A stretch of 64,000 nt of DNA. It comes from an uncultured Muribaculaceae bacterium. GTDB lineage: Bacteria > Bacteroidota > Bacteroidia > Bacteroidales > Muribaculaceae. The notes under the pieces were generated by a model. It ran no database searches, was not told the DNA's origin, and saw only the letters and a list, made by a program, of their open reading frames with translations. The DNA lies in assembly GCA_958439725.1 (NCBI GenBank), contig CAUBWJ010000001.1:62001-126000 (forward strand). The letters are read 5' to 3'. This document shows, piece after piece, positions 25,465 through 33,127 of the stretch (positions are counted from its first letter, which is position 1; every line of letters begins with the position of its first letter). The position numbers and the translations under genes were made by a program.

Positions 25465-27009
25465 ATGGCTCAACAAGAAGATGTATTCAAAAAGATAGTG
25501 TCCCATGCCAAAGAGTATGGATTCGTATTCCCGTCAAGCGAAATCTACGACGGCCTCGCAGCCGTCTACGATTACGGTCAGAACGGCGTGGAGCTTAAAA
25601 ACAACATAAAACGCTACTGGTGGGACGCCATGACCATGCTCCACGAAAACATCGTGGGTATCGATTCGGCCATCTTCATGCACCCTACCATCTGGAAGGC
25701 TTCAGGACACGTGGATGCATTCAATGATCCTCTCATCGACAACCGCGATTCAAAAAAACGCTACCGCGCCGATGTGCTCATCGAGGAGGAGATAGCCAAG
25801 ATGGACGACAAAATTGAAAAAGAAGTAGCCAAAGCCCGCAAGCGTTTCGGCGACTCGTTCGACGAGGCTCTTTTCCGCCAGACCAATCCGCGCGTGGCCG
25901 AGATAGCCGCCAAGCGTCAGGCCCTTGACGAGCGCTATGCCAAGGCGATGAACGACAACGACCTTGCCGAGCTCCGCCAGATAATCATCGACCAGGAAAT
26001 CGTGTGTCCCATCTCCGGCACCCGCAACTGGACTGACGTTCGCCAGTTCAACCTCATGTTCCGCACCGAAATGGGCTCGACTGCCGACGGCGCCATGACA
26101 GTATATCTCCGCCCCGAGACCGCCCAGGGCATTTTCGTGAACTATCTCAACGTGCAGAAGACCGGCCGCATGCGTCTGCCCTTCGGCATAGCCCAGATAG
26201 GCAAGGCTTTCCGCAACGAGATCGTCGCACGCCAGTTCATCTTCCGCATGCGCGAGTTCGAGCAGATGGAAATGCAGTTCTTCGTGCGTCCCGGCGAGGA
26301 AATCAAATGGTTCGAGACCTGGAAGGAACGCCGCCTGAAATGGCACAAGACCCTCGGCCTCGGCGACGAGAAGTACCGTTTCCACGACCACGAGAAGCTG
26401 GCCCACTACGCCAACGCCGCCACCGACATCGAATTCCGCATGCCTTTCGGCTTCAAGGAAGTGGAAGGTATCCACTCACGCACCAACTTCGACCTCTCGC
26501 AGCACGAGAAGTTCTCGGGCAAGAACATAAAATATTTCGACCCCGAACTTAACGAAAGCTATGTTCCATACGTTATAGAGACATCCATCGGTGTTGACCG
26601 CATGTTCCTCTCGGTGCTCTGCTCAAGCTACGACGAACAGGACCTCGGCGGAGGTGACAAGCGTGTCGTTCTCCATCTCCCCGCAGCCCTCGCTCCCGTG
26701 AAGTGCTCCGTGATGCCTCTGGTGAAGAAGGACGGACTTCCCGAGAAGGCCCGCGAGATCGTAAACGACCTCAAGTTCGATTTCACCACTCATTACGATG
26801 AAAAAGACTCCATAGGCAAGCGCTACCGTCGTCAGGACGCCATAGGCACCCCCTACTGCATCACCGTCGACCATCAGACGCTCGAGGACAACACCGTTAC
26901 TCTGCGCGAGCGCGACTCAATGGAGCAGACCCGCGTGGCTGTGGCCGACCTCCATCGCCTCATCCACGACCGCGTGAGCATCAATTCGCTTCTCCGCAAG
27001 CTCGTCTGA
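25465..27009 (+). CDS. glyQS: Glycyl-tRNA synthetase (alpha2 type)
   Basis: 514 residues, class II synthetase of the dimeric eukaryote/Bacillus type rather than the alpha2beta2 type. Motif 2 region RNEIVARQFIFRMREFEQME and motif 3 region SIGVDRMFLSVL are present, with ARPETAQG-like RPETAQGIFVNY between them; residues ~400-500 form the anticodon-binding domain. Cytoplasmic, charges tRNA-Gly. It heads a plus-strand group with the LemA gene 46 bp downstream. Confidence 0.97.
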   Translation: MAQQEDVFKKIVSHAKEYGFVFPSSEIYDGLAAVYDYGQNGVELKNNIKRYWWDAMTMLHENIVGIDSAIFMHPTIWKASGHVDAFNDPLIDNRDSKKRYRADVLIEEEIAKMDDKIEKEVAKARKRFGDSFDEALFRQTNPRVAEIAAKRQALDERYAKAMNDNDLAELRQIIIDQEIVCPISGTRNWTDVRQFNLMFRTEMGSTADGAMTVYLRPETAQGIFVNYLNVQKTGRMRLPFGIAQIGKAFRNEIVARQFIFRMREFEQMEMQFFVRPGEEIKWFETWKERRLKWHKTLGLGDEKYRFHDHEKLAHYANAATDIEFRMPFGFKEVEGIHSRTNFDLSQHEKFSGKNIKYFDPELNESYVPYVIETSIGVDRMFLSVLCSSYDEQDLGGGDKRVVLHLPAALAPVKCSVMPLVKKDGLPEKAREIVNDLKFDFTTHYDEKDSIGKRYRRQDAIGTPYCITVDHQTLEDNTVTLRERDSMEQTRVAVADLHRLIHDRVSINSLLRKLV

Positions 27010-27055
27010 TCTGCAAGTGCATAACTTACTCCTCACTTATACACCCCCTAACCTA

Positions 27056-27637
27056 ATGAAAGCAATTATCCGTTTAGCAGCAGTTGTTCTGGCAGTGTTC
27101 GCACTCCAGTCGTGCAACTACAATTCCCTCGTCGAGGACCAGCAGGGAGTCGACCAGGCCTGGGCCGAAGTTGAAAACCAGTATCAGCGTCGCGCCGACC
27201 TCATCCCCAATCTGGTGAACACCGTAAAGGGTTACGCCAAGCATGAAAGCTCCACCCTCGAGAAAGTGACCGAGGCCCGCGCCAAAGCCACCTCGATAAC
27301 CATCAATCCCGAAGACCTCAACGAAGAAAATCTGGCCCGGTTCCAGCAGGCCCAGAACGGCCTTACCGGCGCTCTCAAAAGCCTCCTTGCCGTCAGCGAG
27401 GCCTATCCCGACCTGAAGGCCAACGAGAACTTCCGCGACCTCCAGACACAGCTCGAAGGCACAGAAAACCGCATCACCACTGCCCGCGGCCGCTACACCG
27501 AAGCTGTGCGCAACTACAACACCGCCATCAAAAAATTTCCGACTTTAATCTATGCCGGAATCCTCGGATTCAAGCCAAAGCCCCAGTTCTCGGCCGAAGC
27601 CGGCGCTGAAAAAGCTCCCGAGGTCAACTTCGACTAA
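27056..27637 (+). CDS. LemA family lipoprotein
   Basis: 193 residues from the ATG at 27056, chosen because it begins the signal peptide (KAIIRLAAVVLAVFALQSC, lipidated Cys near residue 19); an upstream in-frame start at 27017 adds 13 residues that do not fit. The mature part is the LemA helical bundle: GVDQAWAEVENQYQRRADLI, then VNTVKGYAKHE and a conserved TARGRYTEAVRNYN. LemA proteins are membrane-anchored with unclear function; the TPM-domain partner often found next to lemA is not present here. The C-terminus is Ala/Glu/Pro-rich. Confidence 0.92.
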   Translation: MKAIIRLAAVVLAVFALQSCNYNSLVEDQQGVDQAWAEVENQYQRRADLIPNLVNTVKGYAKHESSTLEKVTEARAKATSITINPEDLNEENLARFQQAQNGLTGALKSLLAVSEAYPDLKANENFRDLQTQLEGTENRITTARGRYTEAVRNYNTAIKKFPTLIYAGILGFKPKPQFSAEAGAEKAPEVNFD

Positions 27638-27662
27638 CGGCATAACCACCCCTTCCCCATTC

Positions 27663-28208
27663 ATGAAAAAAATACTCATTGCAATAGCATTTTCCACGTT
27701 AGCCGCAATCGGATTCTCATCGTGCAACGACGATAACAACAACAATGCCGAAGACCGCGAGTGGCTTGAGCTCAACACCAACTGGTATCAGGAGCAACTC
27801 AACCGCAAGAACCCCGACGGAACACCTTATTTCTCATACGTGCGTCCGGCATGGTTCCCCGAGTCGAATGTCCTGATCCACTATTTCAACGACCGCTCCA
27901 AGACAGAGGGCAATCTCCAGCCCCTGCTCACCTCCACGGTCACCGTGAAATACAAAGGTCAGCTCTACGACGGCACCGTATTTGATTCCACCGCCACCAC
28001 AGGCAGCGACACAGTGCGCTCCTTCGCCCTCTCCAACCTCATCCTGGGATGGAAATTAGCACTGACACAGATGCATGTAGGCGACTCGGTGGAAATCATC
28101 ATCCCCTACCCCGAGGGCTACGGCGCCACATCGTCAAGCTCCATCCGCGCCTATTCCACTCTCCGTTTCGGAATGAAGCTTGTGGAAACCACCTACGAGC
28201 TTCCGTGA
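27663..28208 (+). CDS. FKBP-type peptidyl-prolyl isomerase lipoprotein
   Basis: 181 residues starting at the ATG at 27663, which begins a lipoprotein signal (AIAFSTLAAIGFSSC). Residues ~90-180 are one FKBP domain: VTVKYKGQLYDGTVFDST, LILGWKLALTQMHVGD and IIPYPEGYG are the standard strands and active-site loops. A predicted periplasmic or outer-membrane-anchored proline isomerase for protein folding. It starts 25 bp after the lemA stop. Confidence 0.93.
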   Translation: MKKILIAIAFSTLAAIGFSSCNDDNNNNAEDREWLELNTNWYQEQLNRKNPDGTPYFSYVRPAWFPESNVLIHYFNDRSKTEGNLQPLLTSTVTVKYKGQLYDGTVFDSTATTGSDTVRSFALSNLILGWKLALTQMHVGDSVEIIIPYPEGYGATSSSSIRAYSTLRFGMKLVETTYELP

Positions 28209-28238
28209 CCCCCGGTTTCTCCTGAAAAACCATACCCG

Positions 28239-28279
28239 CATGGCTGTGTCGCAATTATCATTTTTTGTACACAGCCATG
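28239..28279. repeat. Inverted repeat with T-rich loop
   Basis: CATGGCTGTGT (28239-28249) pairs perfectly with ACACAGCCATG (28269-28279) around a 19-nt loop holding a TTTTTT run. No T tract follows on the right, so it is not a standard terminator; it may be an mRNA 3'-end hairpin for the FKBP gene or a protein site. Confidence 0.5.
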
Positions 28280-28387
28280 TCTGTATATGGAGAGCCGCCA
28301 TTCCATCACTTCCCCGAACAATCGTCCGCTCCAAAGCGTTGTTCTTTTTGACATAATGACATTTACAATCCCATATTTTTTTACTTT

Positions 28388-28966
28388 ATGAAAACAAAAC
28401 TGACTTTACTTGCCCTCGCTCTGATGGGACTCGCTTTCACATCGTGCAGCGACGATAATACCGATGACCCCGGTCTGTTTCCGCCGAATGTCACCGAATC
28501 CATGAAGGAGAAACTCAATGAGTCACTCCATGCCGATTTCCCCTTTACCAAAAACAAAACTGTGGAATGGAAATCCGATACCCAGAACAAATGCTTCAAG
28601 GCCGAATTCAAGGGAGAGGACGGATTTTCTGACGTCGAGGCCTGGTACACCCACACCTACAATCTTGTCATGACAGAATTCGACTACGGTAAAAACGTTT
28701 ATCTCGCTCCCGCAGGACTGAATGACGCGTTCAATCAGACCGACTACGCCACATGGACCATCGACGATATTTCTTACTACCGCTTCCCCACCGAGCCCCG
28801 CAGCTTCTATGAAATCGAAGTGGAGAAAGCCGGAAATCCCGACACCTATCTGTATTTCAGAATAGACACCAATCCGCAGACCAAAGAAAAGGTCTATCAG
28901 CTCTACAAGACCTCAACGCAGGATTACACCATTACTCCTTCGTTCGACATCACAGCCATAAGATAA
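28388..28966 (+). CDS. Lipoprotein with PepSY-like (BLIP-like) domain
   Basis: 192 residues with a lipoprotein signal (LALALMGLAFTSCSDD). The mature part shows the two-strand/one-helix rhythm of periplasmic PepSY-like proteins of Bacteroidota, with alternations such as NKTVEWKSD and CFKAEFKGEDGF followed by a 'tyrosine-valine-expression' strand pattern. Similarity is weak by eye, so the family call is tentative. A possible weak promoter (TTTTTG then TATTTTTT) lies just upstream, and a strong terminator follows at 28986-29018. Confidence 0.75.
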   Translation: MKTKLTLLALALMGLAFTSCSDDNTDDPGLFPPNVTESMKEKLNESLHADFPFTKNKTVEWKSDTQNKCFKAEFKGEDGFSDVEAWYTHTYNLVMTEFDYGKNVYLAPAGLNDAFNQTDYATWTIDDISYYRFPTEPRSFYEIEVEKAGNPDTYLYFRIDTNPQTKEKVYQLYKTSTQDYTITPSFDITAIR

Positions 28967-28985
28967 ATACAACACATATCCACAC

Positions 28986-29018
28986 AAAAAAGCCGCCGGA
29001 AATTCCGACGGCTTTTTT
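28986..29018. terminator. Bidirectional terminator between lipoprotein gene and tRNA-Arg genes
   Basis: AAAAAAGCCG pairs with CGGCTTTTTT, with an inner CGG/CCG pair. A and T runs flank both sides, so it can act for the plus-strand lipoprotein gene and for the minus-strand tRNA pair. Confidence 0.85.
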
Positions 29019-29019
29019 G

Positions 29020-29093
29020 TGACTCCTACAGGATTCAAACCTGTAACCTTCTGATCCGTAGTCAGATGCTCTATTCAGTTGAGCTAAGGAGCC
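29020..29093 (-). tRNA. tRNA-Arg (anticodon ACG), copy 2
   Basis: On the minus strand the 7-bp acceptor stem GGCTCCT/AGGAGTC (one G-T pair), the D arm, the anticodon stem TCTGA/TCAGA with loop CTACGGA (anticodon ACG) and the TTTGAATC T loop fold into a normal cloverleaf of 74 nt. CCA is not encoded. Identical to the copy at 29110-29183, 16 bp away; ACG is expected to be edited to ICG by TadA. Confidence 0.95.
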
Positions 29094-29109
29094 GATTTGG
29101 CTTTATTTG

Positions 29110-29183
29110 TGACTCCTACAGGATTCAAACCTGTAACCTTCTGATCCGTAGTCAGATGCTCTATTCAGTTGAGCTAAGGAGCC
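29110..29183 (-). tRNA. tRNA-Arg (anticodon ACG), copy 1
   Basis: Identical in sequence to the copy at 29020-29093 and promoter-proximal. Both are likely read as one precursor from the promoter at 29219-29250 and end at the terminator at 28986-29018. Confidence 0.95.
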
Positions 29184-29218
29184 TTTCGGGCGTGCAATCT
29201 TCTTCGTGATTGCGAGTG

Positions 29219-29250
29219 CAAAGTTACGCGTTTGATTTGAAACGCGCAAA
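29219..29250 (-). promoter_or_regulatory. Complete promoter of the tandem tRNA-Arg genes
   Basis: Minus strand: TTTG (29247-29250), 20 bp spacer, TAACTTTG (29219-29226). Same optimal architecture as at 25288-25319; it points at the tRNA pair 36 bp away. Confidence 0.8.
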
Positions 29251-29269
29251 TATTTTTGAAAAAATTCGC

Positions 29270-29277
29270 TAATTTTG
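29270..29277 (+). promoter_or_regulatory. -7 promoter element (TAATTTTG) of the nucleotidase gene
   Basis: Exact TAnnTTTG match 38 bp before the ATG at 29315, divergent from the tRNA promoter. No well-spaced -33 box. Confidence 0.6.
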
Positions 29278-29314
29278 CGCGTAAATCAATAACGATTTGT
29301 CACCATCCACCGTC

Positions 29315-30820
29315 ATGCAAAGAATCATTGCCACCTCATTGATTGCCGCAGCCCTCGCGCTTGCCCCGGCCCTCCTGGCAAAAGACAAGATTGTAATACT
29401 CCATACCAACGATACCCACAGCCAGCTTATGCCCGACGACAAGGGACGCGGAGGCATAGCCCGACGCAAGGTACTCGTCGACAGCGTGCGCGCCGTCAAT
29501 CCGGCCACTATCCTTGTCGATGCAGGCGACGCCGTGCAGGGCACCGTCTATTTCACCCTGTTCAAAGGCAATGCCGAAAGTGATGCCATGAATGCTCTTG
29601 ATTATGATTTCCAGATAATCGGCAACCACGAGTTTGACAACGGTCTTGAGGAGTTCGCCCGTTACTGGAAGCGCGTACAGGCCACTCCCCTCGCAACCAA
29701 CTACGATTTTACCGGCACCCCCGCCGAAGGCATTTTCCGCCCCTGGGCCGTAAAGGAAGTGGCCGGTCACCGCATTGGCTTCATGGGAATAGGGCTCGAC
29801 CCTCACGGAATGGTAGCCGATGCCAATTTCAAGGGAATGCGATATATCGATGCCGTCGAAGCCGCCAACGCCGTGGCATGGGTGCTCCGTAATATCGAGA
29901 GAGCCGACCTTGTGGTGGCGCTCACCCATATAGGATATAATGACCCGGAACGCGTTTCCGACGTGGAGCTGGCCCGCTTCAGCCGCAATATCGACATTAT
30001 TATAGGTGGGCACAGCCATACGGCCATCAATCCTGCCGACAGCCTTTCACCTTCATGCGTGGTTGAGAACTCGGTGGGGAAACCTGTGCTTGTTACCCAG
30101 ACGGGCAAATCGGGCCGTTTACTCGGCGAGATTACCATTGACTCAATAGGCGCTTTCCCCTCCTACCGTCTTATTCCCGTAGACTCACGTCTCGATTCAC
30201 GCATTGATTCATCCCTTACGGCTGTGATAGAACCTTACAGGGCTGATGTCGACTCGGTGATGGACATCCGAATCGGCACCGTGAAGAGCGATATGGACCA
30301 GAACGAAATGACCAACTTCATGGCCGACTTCGTGGCTTCGGAAGCGAAAAGGCTTACCGGAAAGAAAGTGGATCTCGCTATCGTAAACAAAGGGGGCGTG
30401 CGCGGAGTGTTCTCCCGCGGAGCGCTGACCGTCGGGGATGTGATGCAGGTGTTCCCGTTCGACAACAGGATTGTGCTGCTGGAAATAAAAGGCTCCGACC
30501 TTCTGGACAATTTCAGGATAATGACGCGCACCGGCGGCAACGGACTGAGCCGCGGCACAGAAGTCGTGTTCTCGGAGCGTGACAAAGTGGATTCAGCCAA
30601 GATAAACGGCAGAGAAATAGACCCGGACCGCACATATACACTCGCCACAATTGACTATCTGGCCAACGGAGGCGACTACATGGAGCCTCTGACCCGCGGC
30701 AAGCGCGTAGCCACCAGCGAAGACGTCATATACACCGATATGATAGAGGTATTCACCAGCGGTTCCATGAAAGGGCGCACGCTAAAGGCCGACAGCACCG
30801 TGAGAATGCACGAGCCCTGA
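29315..30820 (+). CDS. 5'-nucleotidase / UshA-like metallophosphoesterase
   Basis: 501 residues from the ATG at 29315; a TTG six codons upstream is less likely because the signal peptide starts at the ATG (ATSLIAAALALAPALLA). The N-terminal calcineurin-like domain has the metal motifs HTNDTHSQLMP, GDAVQG, GNHEFDNG and GGHSHT. The C-terminal nucleotide-binding domain (residues ~310-490) includes NKGGVRG and NGGDYM. A periplasmic enzyme that would release nucleosides or hydrolyse sugar nucleotides. It fits with a nucleoside transporter elsewhere in the window (56257), though they are not linked. Confidence 0.92.
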   Translation: MQRIIATSLIAAALALAPALLAKDKIVILHTNDTHSQLMPDDKGRGGIARRKVLVDSVRAVNPATILVDAGDAVQGTVYFTLFKGNAESDAMNALDYDFQIIGNHEFDNGLEEFARYWKRVQATPLATNYDFTGTPAEGIFRPWAVKEVAGHRIGFMGIGLDPHGMVADANFKGMRYIDAVEAANAVAWVLRNIERADLVVALTHIGYNDPERVSDVELARFSRNIDIIIGGHSHTAINPADSLSPSCVVENSVGKPVLVTQTGKSGRLLGEITIDSIGAFPSYRLIPVDSRLDSRIDSSLTAVIEPYRADVDSVMDIRIGTVKSDMDQNEMTNFMADFVASEAKRLTGKKVDLAIVNKGGVRGVFSRGALTVGDVMQVFPFDNRIVLLEIKGSDLLDNFRIMTRTGGNGLSRGTEVVFSERDKVDSAKINGREIDPDRTYTLATIDYLANGGDYMEPLTRGKRVATSEDVIYTDMIEVFTSGSMKGRTLKADSTVRMHEP

Positions 30821-30821
30821 A

Positions 30822-31193
30822 TCACTCCATGAACACCAGATAGACGGCGCCCACAAGCAGCACTGCGGCAGCCACGTGGTTCCACCGCAGATGGAAATCG
30901 CTGAATGCAAGCATGCTGAAGATTATAAACACTATCAGCGTTATCACTTCCTGAATAACCTTGAGCTGCATGAGCGAGTAAGGGCCTCCGTTACCCTGGA
31001 AACCTATGCGGTTGGCAGGAACCTGGAAGCAGTATTCAAACAGTGCTATAAGCCATGAGAACAGTATAACGGCGTAAAGCGGCCAGTTGGCCGAAACGCC
31101 TGTCTGCGCGAGTTTCAGGTGACCGTACCATGCGCAGGTCATGAAAACGTTGGAAACTATCAGAAGAATAACTGTAGTGACCCAGGGACTCAT
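30822..31193 (-). CDS. DMT-family (DUF486) small membrane protein
   Basis: 123 residues, four membrane helices, with the DUF486 pattern TCAWYGHLKL near the N-terminus and QLKVIQEVITLIVF in the middle. A member of the drug/metabolite transporter-like superfamily; no substrate is established. The start codon overlaps the stop of the S41 peptidase gene by 4 bp (ATGA), so the two are translationally coupled. It ends 1 bp from the convergent nucleotidase gene, with no terminator between. Confidence 0.9.
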   Translation of the reverse strand: MSPWVTTVILLIVSNVFMTCAWYGHLKLAQTGVSANWPLYAVILFSWLIALFEYCFQVPANRIGFQGNGGPYSLMQLKVIQEVITLIVFIIFSMLAFSDFHLRWNHVAAAVLLVGAVYLVFME

Positions 31194-32212
31194 ATCGATG
31201 AAGTAAGAAATTCTATCGCTTTATCAAGAATGGTGTCGTGGCCCTGCAGGGCGTCGAGCGGATCCATGTCCACGGCAAAGCCTTCGGTGGGCTCCACGCC
31301 GAATTCAGTGGGATTCCCCTTTGCATCGAGTATCGGGCAAGCCGAGAATCTCACTCCCCATCCGTTGGGCAGTTCCGAACTGTAAGGCATGCCTGAGCCT
31401 CCCCCGGTAGTGGCTCCGATTATGGTCACACCCGGAATGTATTTCATTATCGACACGAAATTGTTGGCGGCCGAAAAAGTTGAGCGGTTCGTGAGCACCA
31501 CCACAGGCTTTGCCCATCCGAAATGCGACGAACCGGCAGGATAGTAATAGAACGGTTCGGGACGCGAGAAATCGTCATGGCCCGGCCCTGTCTTGTGCTG
31601 CATATATCCGGCGAGGGTCTTTTTATCGATAAAGCGGTTCACAAACATCTCCACATTGGTGAGATCGCCCCCGCCGTTGTCGCGCACGTCGATTATCAGG
31701 CCGTCGGCCCCGGCGAAATACACCATAATGTAGTCCATGTTTCCCTCGCCGAGCGACGAACTGAACGATGAATAATGCATATAGCCGATATTGTTGAGCA
31801 GCATCCCGTAGTCAACGGCTCCCAGCGAGAAATATTTAAAATTGAGATAGTGCTGCTGTATCAGGCGCGCGTCGTAGTTCTGAGGATATCCGCTCCACCA
31901 TCCGCGGTAATATGAGGTAGCGAACGGGGCGCTGAGATTGGTGTGGCCGTCGCGCAGTTCGTCGAGCATCTCGGCGCAGAGGTTGAAGAATGCCCGGCGC
32001 TGCATTTTGGGATAAACGCGCGCCGCGTAACGGTCGTGGACCTCGTTCCAGTCCACTCCTTTCTCCCTGAAGAAGCAGTAATGCTCGTCAAGCGCGGTCC
32101 AGAGAGCCTCGAAGTTGCCGCGGTTGTCGTTCTCATATTCGTCGATATGGTGGCAGCCGCAGAGCGCAGTGGCGGCAGCTATAGCCGCCAGTATTTTATA
32201 CAGTGTCTTCAT
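31190..32212 (-). CDS. S41 family C-terminal-processing-like peptidase (lipoprotein)
   Basis: 340 residues from the ATG at 32212 (an upstream TTG at 32218 would overlap the preceding gene). Lipoprotein signal with KILAAIAAATALCGC. Tail-specific protease domain: DGLIIDVRDNGGGDL, then catalytic Ser in NRSTFSAANNF and a GATTGGGSG loop. No clear PDZ domain is visible in the N-terminal part. A predicted periplasmic or outer-membrane-anchored serine protease. It starts 2 bp after the DUF3316-like gene and overlaps the DMT gene. Confidence 0.9.
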   Translation of the reverse strand: MKTLYKILAAIAAATALCGCHHIDEYENDNRGNFEALWTALDEHYCFFREKGVDWNEVHDRYAARVYPKMQRRAFFNLCAEMLDELRDGHTNLSAPFATSYYRGWWSGYPQNYDARLIQQHYLNFKYFSLGAVDYGMLLNNIGYMHYSSFSSSLGEGNMDYIMVYFAGADGLIIDVRDNGGGDLTNVEMFVNRFIDKKTLAGYMQHKTGPGHDDFSRPEPFYYYPAGSSHFGWAKPVVVLTNRSTFSAANNFVSIMKYIPGVTIIGATTGGGSGMPYSSELPNGWGVRFSACPILDAKGNPTEFGVEPTEGFAVDMDPLDALQGHDTILDKAIEFLTSSI

Positions 32213-32214
32213 TT

Positions 32215-33072
32215 TCAATAAGTGGCTGAGATTATACGTGCGTCGGCTGAAATTCCCTTACGCGGATTGAGCGACATCCATTCGCCCGAAATACCCACCA
32301 CGAAAGCATGGGTGAACACATGGGTCACTATATCGTTGACCTTCGATGAGAAAATCCGTCCCGAATAGCCAAGGCGGAGAGATGTGGCGCCAAGCGAGAG
32401 GTCGGCTGTAAGATAGTTGTCGAGCATGAAATAGTTGCCCCACCAGGCAAAGTGAGCCAGTCCGGAATGGTTGCCTAAGTATATCTCGTAATAAAGTTCG
32501 CCATAGTCGGGCGAGAAGAATACGCCGGCCACCGGAAGCACGGGCTGGTAACGCAGAGTCAGAGGTCGGCCGAGCACCGTTCCGTTCCACGCCGCGTAAC
32601 CTGTGGCGTTGACGGTGAATGCCGCCTTTGCCGAGACGGGGTTGTTGCCGTTGCGACCGAGATAAAGGGCGCCACCGTTGATTGATGCGGAGCCGCCGAC
32701 ACCCGCGGAGAAGCCCTGCGGAAGCCTCCAGCGGCGCATCATGCCCCACCGGAACTCAAGCATCGCATCCCACATTGTGGCGTTTCCGGCCGGATTCACG
32801 GTATGATTGAGCGTAAGGCGCGTATCGAGCTGCATCACCCACCGCTGCGGATCGAACTTCATGGCCTGCCACCGCTGGTAGTCGATGCCGAAATGCTGCC
32901 CGTTGTATTTCAGGGGCGTCAGATAGGTGTCGGCAATATGGGCCGATCCGGCTTCGAGAGTGTAAGCCGAGAAAACGGGGCGCACAGTCTCGCCTCCCTG
33001 GGCACGCAACGCAGCCGGAAGCCAGACGGCCGAGGCCGTCAGTAGCACTGTAAGGATTCTACGCTTTGACAT
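32215..33072 (-). CDS. DUF3316-like outer-membrane beta-barrel protein
   Basis: 285 residues with a signal peptide (TVLLTASAVWLPAALRAQ). The mature protein is made of alternating beta strands rich in Trp/Tyr/Gly (for example GISGEWMSLNPRKG near the end), consistent with a small outer-membrane barrel. Length and pattern match Bacteroidota DUF3316 proteins, but I cannot confirm the family without a profile search. It is followed after 2 bp by the S41 peptidase and preceded by parC (55 bp). Confidence 0.75.
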   Translation of the reverse strand: MSKRRILTVLLTASAVWLPAALRAQGGETVRPVFSAYTLEAGSAHIADTYLTPLKYNGQHFGIDYQRWQAMKFDPQRWVMQLDTRLTLNHTVNPAGNATMWDAMLEFRWGMMRRWRLPQGFSAGVGGSASINGGALYLGRNGNNPVSAKAAFTVNATGYAAWNGTVLGRPLTLRYQPVLPVAGVFFSPDYGELYYEIYLGNHSGLAHFAWWGNYFMLDNYLTADLSLGATSLRLGYSGRIFSSKVNDIVTHVFTHAFVVGISGEWMSLNPRKGISADARIISATY

Positions 33073-33127
33073 TATTTTATCGCTTTGGCATTATAGTAAT
33101 ATGCGTGTTATGATTCCTCCGGCTGCT

